A DNA stretch of 64,000 nt, from assembly GCA_035626155.1 (NCBI GenBank), contig DASPOF010000127.1, positions 7,858-71,857 of the forward strand, given 5' to 3'. Positions 1-7,333 of this stretch are shown in pieces. Both the position numbers and the translations under genes were made by a program. Each line of letters starts with the position of its first letter. The stretch's first letter is position 1. Below the pieces are notes generated by a model that was given only the letters and a program-made list of their open reading frames with translations, made no database searches and was not told where the DNA came from. The DNA is from DASPOF01 sp035626155 (lineage in GTDB: Bacteria; Desulfobacterota; Binatia; Binatales; Binataceae).

Positions 1-120
1 GCCGCGCGGCGCGGGCGCATTGCGCGCGGCGTCCTTCACCGCATCGAGCGGGACGCGCGCGCGTTCGGCTGCAAGTTCCTCGCGCTTGGCCGCGAATATT
101 TCGTTCAGGACCGAACTCAT
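1..120 (-). CDS. trpC: Indole-3-glycerol-phosphate synthase, N-terminal fragment cut by the window edge
   Basis: Only the first 40 codons lie in the window. The peptide begins MSSVLNEIFAAKREELAAER, the usual N-terminus of TrpC, which closes the indole ring in tryptophan synthesis (CdRP to indole-3-glycerol phosphate). The ATG at 118-120 overlaps the trpD stop as ATGA, so it is probably translationally coupled to trpD and is the fourth gene of trpE-G-D-C. The remainder lies beyond position 1. The identification rests on this short N-terminus plus context. Confidence 0.85.
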   Translation of the reverse strand, partial: MSSVLNEIFAAKREELAAERARVPLDAVKDAARNAPAPRG

Positions 121-1151
121 GATTCATCCGCGCGGCTGGCAGCGCGCAGCTTTTCGATCGTTTCGAGCGCGCGCCCCGAGGCGATGATCTCGCTGGCGAA
201 CGCGACCCCGGCCTGAAGCGATTTCGCCCTTCCCCCGACGTAAATCGCAGCGCCGGCGTTAAGCGCGAGGACATCTTGCGCCGGGCCCGCACCGCCGGCA
301 AGCGCGCCGGTCAGCATCGCGATTGCGCCCGCAGCATCGCGGACTGCGAGCGTCTCGGGAGCAATCCTGGCAAGGCCGAAGTCGCTCGGCGCGATCTCGT
401 ATTCGCGGATTTCATCACGGCCGCGGATTTCCACCACCTGCGTCGCAGCGCTCGGCGAAATTTCATCAAGGCCGTCGCGCCCGTGCACGGCCATCGCATG
501 ATCGACTCCGAGCGCGAGCAGCGCCTCGGCGATCGGCCGCAACATTTTCGCATCCCCGACCCCGAGCAACTGGCGGCGCGGCCGTGCCGGATTTGCAAGC
601 GGCGCGATCAGATTGAAAATCGTCCGCGTCCCAAGCGCACGGCGAAGCGCGCCGAGGCGCGCGAGCGCAGGATGATACGCCGGGGCGAAAATGAAGCACA
701 TCCCGGCGCGCGCGAGACATCGCTCCAGTCCCGCCGGATCGAGATCGATCCTGACGCCCATCCGTTCGAGCACGTCGGCCGCGCCGACGCGTCCGGTCAC
801 CGCGCGATTGCCGTGCTTGGCAACCGGGACTCCGGCGGCTGCCGCGATGAGCGCGGCGCCGGTCGAGATGTTGAACGTCCCGGCGCCATCGCCGCCGGTT
901 CCGGCCGTATCGAGCACGTTGCCGCCGTTGAGGTCGAGCGCCCGCGCCCTGGCGCGCATCGCGCGCGCCCCGCCGGTAAGCTCGCCCGCAGATTCCCCTT
1001 TGAGCTTGAGCGCGATCAGGAATCCCGCGACGAGTCCCTCCGAGGCTTGCTCGCCGCCATCGAGCATCTCTCCGATCGCGCGCTCGGCCTCATCCGCATC
1101 GAGCGAGCGGCCGGCGAGCACCGCGTCGAACGCATCGCGAAGTGCGCTCAT
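117..1151 (-). CDS. trpD: Anthranilate phosphoribosyltransferase
   Basis: Transfers the phosphoribosyl group of PRPP to anthranilate, the second step of tryptophan synthesis. The 344-residue length is normal for the family. The PRPP/Mg-binding loop DTAGTGGDG is at about residues 81-89 and the substrate-binding KHGNR motif at about 112-116. The residues after KHGNR (AVTGRVGAADVLE) differ slightly from the common SVSSxxGSADVLE but keep the pattern. The start ATG overlaps the trpG stop as ATGA and the stop overlaps the trpC start the same way, so the three are tightly coupled. The gene sits under the trp attenuator upstream of trpE. Confidence 0.97.
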   Translation of the reverse strand: MSALRDAFDAVLAGRSLDADEAERAIGEMLDGGEQASEGLVAGFLIALKLKGESAGELTGGARAMRARARALDLNGGNVLDTAGTGGDGAGTFNISTGAALIAAAAGVPVAKHGNRAVTGRVGAADVLERMGVRIDLDPAGLERCLARAGMCFIFAPAYHPALARLGALRRALGTRTIFNLIAPLANPARPRRQLLGVGDAKMLRPIAEALLALGVDHAMAVHGRDGLDEISPSAATQVVEIRGRDEIREYEIAPSDFGLARIAPETLAVRDAAGAIAMLTGALAGGAGPAQDVLALNAGAAIYVGGRAKSLQAGVAFASEIIASGRALETIEKLRAASRADES

Positions 1152-1744
1152 CGCTTAAGCCCCGCCAGAAAGTTGCTCAGCAGATGTTTGCCCTCGGGCG
1201 TGCCGATCGACTCGGGGTGGAACTGCACGCCTTCGACCGCGAGCGACTTGTGCCTGAGGCCCATCACCTCGTTTTCCGCGGTGTGCGCGCTGAGTTCGAG
1301 GCAATGGGGCAGCGAATCGAGGTCCACGATCAGCGAATGATACCTCATCGCTTCGAACGGGCTCGGTATTCCCGCGAAAATCGTTTTGCCGTCATGGAGC
1401 ACGGGCGAGGTCTTGCCGTGCATGAGGCGCGATGCGCGCACTACTTTGCCGCCGTATGCCTCGCCGATGCACTGGAGGCCGAGGCACACGCCGAGAATCG
1501 GGATTTCGCCGCCAAGCTCGCGCAGGATGGCGAGCGAGACGCCCGCCTCCTTGGGCGTGCATGGTCCGGGCGAGATGACGATCGCGCCGGGATGCATGGC
1601 GCGCGCGCCTGCGGGATCGATCGCGTCGTTGCGCCGGACGGTCAAGTCCGCGCCGAGTTCGCCCAGGTATTGGACCAGGTTGTAAGTGAACGAGTCGTAG
1701 TTGTCGATCATCAGGATGCTTGGTTTACGCGTCGCCGATGTCAT
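1148..1744 (-). CDS. trpG: Anthranilate synthase component II (glutamine amidotransferase)
   Basis: Class I glutamine amidotransferase that supplies ammonia to TrpE. The nucleophile Cys is at about residue 87 in GVCLGLQC, and the His/Glu pair is in QFHPES at about 176 and 178. The N-terminal IDNYDSFTYN and the SPGP motif are typical of TrpG/PabA. It follows trpE by 6 bases; a strong Shine-Dalgarno sequence (GGAGGTGA, 1751-1758) includes the trpE stop codon. Position between trpE and trpD favours TrpG. A shared PabA role for folate synthesis is possible, since no separate pabA is seen here. Confidence 0.96.
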   Translation of the reverse strand: MTSATRKPSILMIDNYDSFTYNLVQYLGELGADLTVRRNDAIDPAGARAMHPGAIVISPGPCTPKEAGVSLAILRELGGEIPILGVCLGLQCIGEAYGGKVVRASRLMHGKTSPVLHDGKTIFAGIPSPFEAMRYHSLIVDLDSLPHCLELSAHTAENEVMGLRHKSLAVEGVQFHPESIGTPEGKHLLSNFLAGLKR

Positions 1745-1750
1745 CGCACA

Positions 1751-3259
1751 TCACCTCCGCGCAGGCGCCGCGGTCTCGAAATCGCGGGCGACCTGCAGCG
1801 CGCGCACCATCGCGCGGGCCTTGTTGACCGATTCCTCGTACTCGGCGCCAGGGTCGGAATCCGCGACGATCCCGCCGCCGGCCTGGATATAGACGCGATC
1901 GTTCTTGATGAGGAGCGTGCGCAGCGCGATCGCCGTATCGGTGTTGCCGGTGTAGCTGAAGTATCCGACCGCGCCCGCGTAAACGCCGCGCCGGACCGTT
2001 TCCAGCTCGTCGATTATCTCCATCGCGCGGATTTTTGGCGCGCCCGAAACCGTCCCCTGCGGGAAGGTCGCGCGGAACGCGTCGAACGCGTCGCATTCGC
2101 CGCGCAGGCGTCCGATGATGTTCGACACGATGTGCATCACGTGCGAGTAGCGCTCGACCACCATGTACTCGGTCACCTTGACCGAGCCGATCTCCGCCAC
2201 CCGCCCGACATCGTTGCGCCCGAGATCGACCAGCATCACATGTTCCGCGCGCTCCTTCGGATCGGCGAGCAGCTCGCGCTCGAGCGCCTGGTCTTCGGCC
2301 TCGGTCGCGCCGCGCCGCCGCGTGCCCGCGATCGGGCGCAGCGTAATGTCGCGTCCCTCGACGCGGACCATCACCTCGGGCGATGCGCCAACGAGCGTGT
2401 GGTCGCCCAGGCGGAGATAGAACATGTAGGGCGACGGGTTGATGGTGCGCAGGCTGCGATAGATGTTGAACGGATGGGCGGTTAGCGGCGCCTCGAAGCG
2501 CTGCGATGGGACCACCTGGATGATGTCGCCGGCTGCGATGTACTCCTTGGCCGCCGAGACGACCGCCATGTAGGACTCGCGCGTCAGGTTGGAGGTGATG
2601 GTGGCATCGTTGGCGACCGCTCCGGCGCCCTCCAGGCGCGGCGGTATCGCGGGCCCCTTCAGCCGCTCGATTATCTCATCGATCTTGATTTGCGCGCTCT
2701 GCCAGGCGGCGCGAACCGAGGGGAACTCATCGACGGGAACGTTGGCGATGATGCGCAGCGTCTGGCGGACATTGTCGAACATCAGCACGGTGTCCGTGAA
2801 CATCATGTAGAGGTCCGGCGTGCCGAGATCGTCGGTGACGGTTTCCGGAATCCGCTCGAAGCACCGGATGACGTCATACGCGAGGAATCCGACGGCGCCG
2901 CCGAAGAACCGCGGCAGGCCGGGGATCTCGGGCGCGCGAAAGCGCTTGAGCTCGGTGCGAAGCTCCTCGAACGCGTTGCTTATCGAGCGGACCTCGACCG
3001 CGCGGCCGGGGTGGATGACCTCCATTCGGTTGGCGCGCGCGCGGATCACCGTCGATGGCTCGCAGCCGAGGAAGGTGTAGCGTCCCCACTTTTCGCCGCC
3101 GCGCACGCTCTCGAGCAGGAATGAGTAATCGCCGCGTTCGACCTTGAGGAAGGCCGAGACGGGCGTTTCGAGGTCTGCGGCGACCTCGCGCGAGACCGGA
3201 ATCAGGTTGTACTTGCGCGCCGCCAGGTCTTCGAATTCGCGTTCGCTGGGTAGCAGCAT
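1751..3259 (-). CDS. trpE: Anthranilate synthase component I
   Basis: Converts chorismate to anthranilate with ammonia from TrpG. At 502 residues it has the full TrpE layout: an N-terminal regulatory half (LLESVRGGEKWGRYTF, with the LLES feedback-inhibition motif) and a chorismate-binding C-terminal half (PSPYMFYLR, TFPQGTVSGAPKIRAMEI, GAVGYFSYTGN). It is the first structural gene of trpE-G-D-C. A GGGAG ribosome site precedes the ATG. The 5' leader holds a Trp-rich leader peptide and a terminator hairpin, so the gene is very likely controlled by transcription attenuation. Confidence 0.97.
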   Translation of the reverse strand: MLLPSEREFEDLAARKYNLIPVSREVAADLETPVSAFLKVERGDYSFLLESVRGGEKWGRYTFLGCEPSTVIRARANRMEVIHPGRAVEVRSISNAFEELRTELKRFRAPEIPGLPRFFGGAVGFLAYDVIRCFERIPETVTDDLGTPDLYMMFTDTVLMFDNVRQTLRIIANVPVDEFPSVRAAWQSAQIKIDEIIERLKGPAIPPRLEGAGAVANDATITSNLTRESYMAVVSAAKEYIAAGDIIQVVPSQRFEAPLTAHPFNIYRSLRTINPSPYMFYLRLGDHTLVGASPEVMVRVEGRDITLRPIAGTRRRGATEAEDQALERELLADPKERAEHVMLVDLGRNDVGRVAEIGSVKVTEYMVVERYSHVMHIVSNIIGRLRGECDAFDAFRATFPQGTVSGAPKIRAMEIIDELETVRRGVYAGAVGYFSYTGNTDTAIALRTLLIKNDRVYIQAGGGIVADSDPGAEYEESVNKARAMVRALQVARDFETAAPARR

Positions 3260-3300
3260 CGTTTTTCTCCCGTTCGCTTCCGCCGTCCGCGCGGCCCGCC

Positions 3301-3339
3301 AAAAACAAAAAGGGCCGCCGGCTCTTCGCCTGCGGCCCT
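3301..3339 (-). terminator. trp attenuator terminator hairpin (3:4 structure)
   Basis: Read on the minus strand, AGGGCCGC (3339-3332) pairs perfectly with GCGGCCCT (3318-3311). A further three base pairs (GGC/GCC) form inside, and the stem is followed at once by TTTTGTTTTT. This is a canonical intrinsic terminator in the trpE leader, about 40 bases before the trpE ATG and downstream of the leader peptide. Its 5' arm also contains the segment that can pair with the antiterminator. Confidence 0.9.
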
Positions 3340-3413
3340 GGAAGTTCGGTTTCGGTTCAGATTACAAGACCGGCGCGCAGGCGAGTGCCTTGGCGTTCCA
3401 ACGCCAGCTCGCC
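3326..3413 (-). promoter_or_regulatory. trp leader alternative structures (pause and antiterminator segments)
   Basis: Minus-strand reading. Segment 1:2: GGCGAG (3413-3408) pairs with CTCGCC (3385-3380), enclosing a second perfect stem TGGCGT/ACGCCA that contains two Trp codons. Segment 2:3: TCGCCTGCG (3384-3376) is exactly complementary over 9 bases to CGCAGGCGA (3334-3326) in the 5' part of the terminator. Segment 2 can therefore pair either with 1, leaving the terminator free, or with 3, destroying it. A ribosome stalled at Trp codons 9-15 would leave segment 2 free, as in classical attenuation. Confidence 0.85.
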
Positions 3414-3442
3414 CACCACTTCCGGCTGATGCAATCCGACAT
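3362..3442 (-). CDS. trpL: trp operon leader peptide
   Basis: A 26-codon reading frame that starts with ATG (3440-3442) and ends with TAA (3362-3364). Trp codons are at positions 9, 10, 13 and 15, four in 26 residues (segment KWWASWRW). It lies between a TTGACA promoter and the attenuator hairpin ahead of trpE. Segment 2 of the attenuator lies within its last codons, so a ribosome reaching the stop would cover it. No Shine-Dalgarno sequence precedes the ATG. The putative transcription start is only a few bases upstream, so the peptide may be translated from a nearly leaderless mRNA. Confidence 0.88.
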   Translation of the reverse strand: MSDCISRKWWASWRWNAKALACAPVL

Positions 3443-3450
3443 CACTGAAC

Positions 3451-3481
3451 TATATATCCACGCCCGGCGCATTTGTGTCAA
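3451..3481 (-). promoter_or_regulatory. Probable trp operon promoter
   Basis: On the minus strand a perfect -35 box TTGACA (3481-3476) is followed by an A/T-only stretch. TATATA (3456-3451) lies 19 bases downstream and GATATA (3458-3453) 17 bases downstream. It is located between the stop of the SPOR gene and the trp leader peptide. The expected start of transcription is within a few bases of the leader-peptide ATG. Confidence 0.7.
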
Positions 3482-3506
3482 TCGACGCGGCCCAATCCGG
3501 CAACGA

Positions 3507-4190
3507 TCAATGCGTCGTGTAGGCGGTCTTGTATTGTGCGCGCAGCTTCTCCTGCGCCGCCTTCGCATCCTCTTCCGAGTCGTACGGACCCACGCGGACG
3601 CGATACCAGGTCTGCCCGGCGATCATCGCGGGCACTTCGTATGAGTTGTAGCCCAATGACTTGAGCCGCGAGACCATCTGATCGGCGCCGCTGCGGTCCA
3701 TGACCGCCTCGATCTGAATGTTGTACGGATGCCGATGAAGCGGCGCGGCGCTCGCCGTCGAGGGCGCCGTCTTTGCCACCGCGCGTGAGGACTCCGCGGG
3801 CACCGCCTCCTCGGCCGGCGAGGCGATTGGGGCAGGCGGCTTCAGTTTCGCGATCGGCGCGGGAGCGGCTGGGGGACGCGGCGCGGTGGGAGTCCTGGCG
3901 GCGATTGGCGCTGCGACGCTCGCCGCTGCAACCGACGCCTTCGGCACGGCCGCGAGCGCCGCCGGCGACGCCGCCGCACTGGCCGATGCGCCCGGCTGGG
4001 CCGCCTGCGACGCCTCCGAGGCCGGCGCGCTCGGCACCGGGAAGACCGATGCCACCTGGCTTGAATCGGGCTGATTCTGGCGGGCCATCTCGTAGCCCGC
4101 GATCAGGCCCAGCGCGAACACCGCGCCCGACAGCCCGAGCAATCCGATGACAATGAGAAAAGCTCCACCCGCCCTTATTTCAAATCGCAT
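3507..4190 (-). CDS. SPOR-domain membrane protein
   Basis: A 227-residue bitopic inner-membrane protein. One transmembrane helix lies at about residues 10-32, followed by an Ala/Pro-rich periplasmic linker (about 45-145) and a C-terminal SPOR domain (about 152-225; PYNIQIEAVMDRSGAD, WYRVRVGPY). SPOR domains bind denuded septal peptidoglycan, so a cell-division role is likely. It follows argS by 9 bases, probably in one transcript. The pairing of a SPOR protein with argS is often seen in proteobacteria, but I cannot say which named SPOR protein this is. Confidence 0.85.
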   Translation of the reverse strand: MRFEIRAGGAFLIVIGLLGLSGAVFALGLIAGYEMARQNQPDSSQVASVFPVPSAPASEASQAAQPGASASAAASPAALAAVPKASVAAASVAAPIAARTPTAPRPPAAPAPIAKLKPPAPIASPAEEAVPAESSRAVAKTAPSTASAAPLHRHPYNIQIEAVMDRSGADQMVSRLKSLGYNSYEVPAMIAGQTWYRVRVGPYDSEEDAKAAQEKLRAQYKTAYTTH

Positions 4191-4199
4191 CCGCCGCCC

Positions 4200-5876
4200 T
4201 CACATCCGATCGGGAGCGCTGACCCCGAGCAATCCAAGCCCCGCTGCTATCGCCGTCTTCAGCAATCCTGCCAGGAACAGCCGCGCGACGCTCAGGTCGC
4301 GGTCCGTTCCGATTATACGATTGGTGGGCTTGTTGTAATAGCGATGGAAATCGCCCGCCAGCTCGAGGAGGTAGAACGGGATGCGATGCGGTTCGAGCGC
4401 CTGGGCCGCCGCGGTCATCACCGCCGGCAATCCGACCGCGCGCTTGGCGAGTTCCACCTCTTCCGCGCCGAGCATCTCCAGATTGATCGAGGCTTCATCC
4501 GCGGGAAGAGTCAGACCCGCCTTTTCGGCCTCGCGGAATACGCTCGCCAGCCGCGCGTGCGCATATTGAACGTAGAAGACCGGGTTCTCGGGCGCCTGCC
4601 GCTTGGCAAGCTCGAGATCGAAGTCGAGGTGGCTGTCGGACTTGCGGAAGAGAAAGAAGAACCGCACCACGTCGGCGCCGACCTCATCGATGAGTTCGTC
4701 GAGCGTGACGTAGGTCGCCTTGCGCGTGGACATCTTCACCTTCTCGCCGCCGCGCGTGAGAGTGACGAACTGGTAAATGATCGCGTGGATCGCGGACGTG
4801 TCGTGGCCCAGCGCGCGCACCGCGGCGACCACCTGCTGGTGCTCGGCGATGTGATCGGCGCCGAACACGTCGATGACGAGATCGAAGCCGCGCCGGAGCT
4901 TGTCGATGTGGTAGGCGATATCGGGCGTGCGATAAGTCGGCTCGGCATCGGGGCCGGAGCGAACGAGGACCTCATCCTTGGGAAGGCCGATCGGCTCTCC
5001 GCGCAGCCATATCGCGCCTTCCTTCTCGACAAGCAGATCGCGCGCGCGCAGCGCGGAGAGGACCTCATCGACCTTGCCCGACCTGATCAGATCGATCTCG
5101 TTGGTGTAAACGTCGAAGCGGATGCCCAGCCGCTCGCAGGTGTGATTGATGTCCGCAAAAATCGCCCGCACCGCCGCGCTGCGAAAAACGTCGAGGCCGG
5201 GCGAATCCGCGAGCCCATCGCCGTGAGCGGCGCGAAGGCCGCGCGCGATCTCGCGGATATACTCGCCCTGGTAGGCCTCCTCGGGCATCGCCGCCGGCCG
5301 CCCGAGTTCCTCCAGGTACCGCACCCGCACCGACTCGCCGAGCAGTTTCATCTGCCGGCCGCCGTCGTTGAAATAAAACTCGCGCGTCACATCGAAGCCT
5401 GCGGACTCGAACAGCCGCGCGATCGTATCGCCAAGCACGGCGTTGCGCCCATGGCCGACCGTAAGCGGCCCGGTCGGATTCGCGGAGAGGAACTCCACCT
5501 GCACGCGCTTGCCGGCGCCGGGGCGAAGCTCCCATCGCAGCGGACGAAAGAAGCCCGCGCCCTCGCGCGCCGCCCGGCGCATCTCGCTGTGCCAGTACGC
5601 CGGCGCCATTCTGAAGTTGATGAATCCCGGACCCGCGACCGCGGCCTCCTGAATCTCGGGCGCAAGCTGCATGTGCTCGCGGATGATGGCCGCGATCGCG
5701 CGCGGCGCCTTGCCCTCCGCCCGCGCCATCGTAAGCGCCACGTTCGATGCCGCATCGCCGTGCGACGGATCGTGGGGCGCCTCGATCGTGATTTGCGAGG
5801 CTGCGGACTTGAGTTTGCCCGCGGCGCGCGCCCGCTCAATCGCCGCGCTGAGAATCGAGACCAGCAAGTCGCGCAT
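4200..5876 (-). CDS. argS: Arginyl-tRNA synthetase
   Basis: Class I aminoacyl-tRNA synthetase that charges tRNA-Arg. It shows the N-terminal additional domain, the HIGH-type signature in NPTGPLTVGHGRNA, the KMSK-type loop KMSTRKATYVTLDEL and a C-terminal anticodon-binding domain. The length of about 558 residues is normal. I chose the internal ATG at 5874-5876 (MRDLLVSILSAA) because family members begin near there. An upstream in-frame ATG at 5903 would add nine unconserved residues. It is the first gene of the argS-SPOR pair. Confidence 0.96.
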   Translation of the reverse strand: MRDLLVSILSAAIERARAAGKLKSAASQITIEAPHDPSHGDAASNVALTMARAEGKAPRAIAAIIREHMQLAPEIQEAAVAGPGFINFRMAPAYWHSEMRRAAREGAGFFRPLRWELRPGAGKRVQVEFLSANPTGPLTVGHGRNAVLGDTIARLFESAGFDVTREFYFNDGGRQMKLLGESVRVRYLEELGRPAAMPEEAYQGEYIREIARGLRAAHGDGLADSPGLDVFRSAAVRAIFADINHTCERLGIRFDVYTNEIDLIRSGKVDEVLSALRARDLLVEKEGAIWLRGEPIGLPKDEVLVRSGPDAEPTYRTPDIAYHIDKLRRGFDLVIDVFGADHIAEHQQVVAAVRALGHDTSAIHAIIYQFVTLTRGGEKVKMSTRKATYVTLDELIDEVGADVVRFFFLFRKSDSHLDFDLELAKRQAPENPVFYVQYAHARLASVFREAEKAGLTLPADEASINLEMLGAEEVELAKRAVGLPAVMTAAAQALEPHRIPFYLLELAGDFHRYYNKPTNRIIGTDRDLSVARLFLAGLLKTAIAAGLGLLGVSAPDRM

Positions 5877-5993
5877 GTCGGAAGCCGTCCAGGTGCTGAG
5901 CAATCATTCCAGATAGAGGCAGCGCTGTTAAGCCGGTGGGCTGCGGCTTGACGGAGGCCGGAAGCGGTGCGAACGTGGCGCGGGGATATCGCG

Positions 5994-6767
5994 ATGGACC
6001 GGCTCAGGAACAAGGTCGCATTGATTACCGGCGCGAGTTCGGGATTCGGGCGCGAGGCGGCGCTCGTGTTCGCGCGCGAGGGGGCAAGCGTCGCCGTGGC
6101 CGACATCGATGAGGCCGGAGGAAGCGACACCGCATCGCAAATCGCATCGCTCGGCGGGCGCGCGATCTTCATCCGCGCCGACGTCTCGCGTCCCGCGGAA
6201 GTTAAAGCGATGGTTGAAGAGACCATCCGGAGCTTCGGGCGGCTCAATATCCTTTACAACAACGCGGGCGTCCCGATGATGGCGACGCCGATCGCCGACA
6301 TCACGCCCGACCAGTACCGCCGAATCATGGACGTGAACTTCAAGGGCGTCATCTTTGGATGCAAGTACGGCGCGCCCGAGATCGCAAAGAACCCCGACGG
6401 CGGATCGATCATCAACACCGCGTCGCTGTCCGCGCTCAAGGGACGCGCGAACCTGAGCATCTACGCCGCCTCCAAGGGCGCGGTCGTGGCGCTGACCAAA
6501 TCGCTGGCGATCGAACTTGCTCCGAAAAAGGTTCGCGTGAATTCGATCTGCCCCGTGGCCGCCGACACCCCGATGCTGGCGCAGTTCGTTCCCGTCGCCG
6601 CGCGGGCGCAGATCGACGCGATGAAGAAGGCGGCCGCAGAGCCAATCCCGCTGAAAAGGCTCGGCCGCGCCACCGACATCGCTTCCGTCGCGCTGTTCCT
6701 GGCAAGCGATGAGTCGGAGTTCATCACCGGCGTGAATTTCCCGGTCGACGGCGGCTACTCGGCATAG
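5994..6767 (+). CDS. Short-chain dehydrogenase/reductase
   Basis: Classical SDR of 257 residues with a Rossmann fold. The cofactor loop is TGASSGFG, the stabilising motif NNAG, and the active site YAASK with an upstream Ser in NTASLSAL. An Asp at the end of the second beta strand (VADIDEAGG) predicts NAD(H) preference. The C-terminus ends in the usual VDGGYSA. The start was placed at MDRLRNKVALITG; an upstream ATG at 5967 is less likely. Substrate unknown. It stands alone between argS (divergent) and an unknown gene. Confidence 0.9.
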   Translation: MDRLRNKVALITGASSGFGREAALVFAREGASVAVADIDEAGGSDTASQIASLGGRAIFIRADVSRPAEVKAMVEETIRSFGRLNILYNNAGVPMMATPIADITPDQYRRIMDVNFKGVIFGCKYGAPEIAKNPDGGSIINTASLSALKGRANLSIYAASKGAVVALTKSLAIELAPKKVRVNSICPVAADTPMLAQFVPVAARAQIDAMKKAAAEPIPLKRLGRATDIASVALFLASDESEFITGVNFPVDGGYSA

Positions 6768-6823
6768 CGCGGCGGCCGCCGGTTGCGCTTGCGCAGCCGG
6801 GCGCATTTCGCGATAGGTCAGCT

Positions 6824-7318
6824 ATGGCCGAGCAGCTCTGGAAGATGCCGCCCGTCATAAAGGTGTACGAGGCGCTCGGGGCGCTCGGCGACCGCCGCGT
6901 CCGGCTCGAAGACGACACGCACGCGCGCGTGGTCTCATCGGAAGGCGATAAGACGTACGAGGTCGAGACTTCGGATGGACTGCGCAAGGTGTCGTCCAAC
7001 GACAACGCATCGTACTGGCAGGGCTACGTCGGATATCCCGCGATCGCGGTGCTCCTCGCGCGTGGGCTCTACGAGCCAAAGAGCAGCACCGTTGAGGCGC
7101 TTGCGGGAATCCCCTGGAAAGAGCTGAATCGCAAGTTCCGCAATGACTACACGAGGACCCTCGCCGAGGTTGATAAGCACCTCCACGAGCGCGGCCACGA
7201 TCCCGCGGCGGTACGCGCCCAAGCCGATGCGGTGATGGAGGCGCTCCGAAAGCTCAAGCCGTATCGCGGCGAGCGCCGTCGCCCTCCGGCGGAGAGTCGA
7301 AAACCCGCCCGGCGATGA
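6824..7318 (+). CDS. Uncharacterised protein of 164 residues
   Basis: I do not recognise the family. The protein is soluble and mixed alpha/beta, with an N-terminal region rich in charged residues (VRLEDDTHARVV, EGDKTYEVET). A YWQGYVGYPAIAVLLARG segment at about residues 65-83 is the only hydrophobic stretch. The Arg/Lys/Pro-rich C-terminus might touch nucleic acid. It lies 56 bases after the SDR, in the same direction, and ends 15 bases from the convergent recD2 stop. Codon use looks like that of its neighbours, so it is probably a real gene. Confidence 0.7.
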   Translation: MAEQLWKMPPVIKVYEALGALGDRRVRLEDDTHARVVSSEGDKTYEVETSDGLRKVSSNDNASYWQGYVGYPAIAVLLARGLYEPKSSTVEALAGIPWKELNRKFRNDYTRTLAEVDKHLHERGHDPAAVRAQADAVMEALRKLKPYRGERRRPPAESRKPARR

Positions 7319-7333
7319 ATCAGCCCCGCGCGG

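Noticed and set aside
3362..3568. A longer 68-codon version of the trp leader frame beginning upstream
   Set aside because: Its first part overlaps the SPOR gene and the promoter and is Arg-rich. The leader peptide is explained by the ATG at 3442.
4344..5951. A 535-codon plus-strand frame opposite argS
   Set aside because: Composition and lack of motifs mark it as a shadow of argS.
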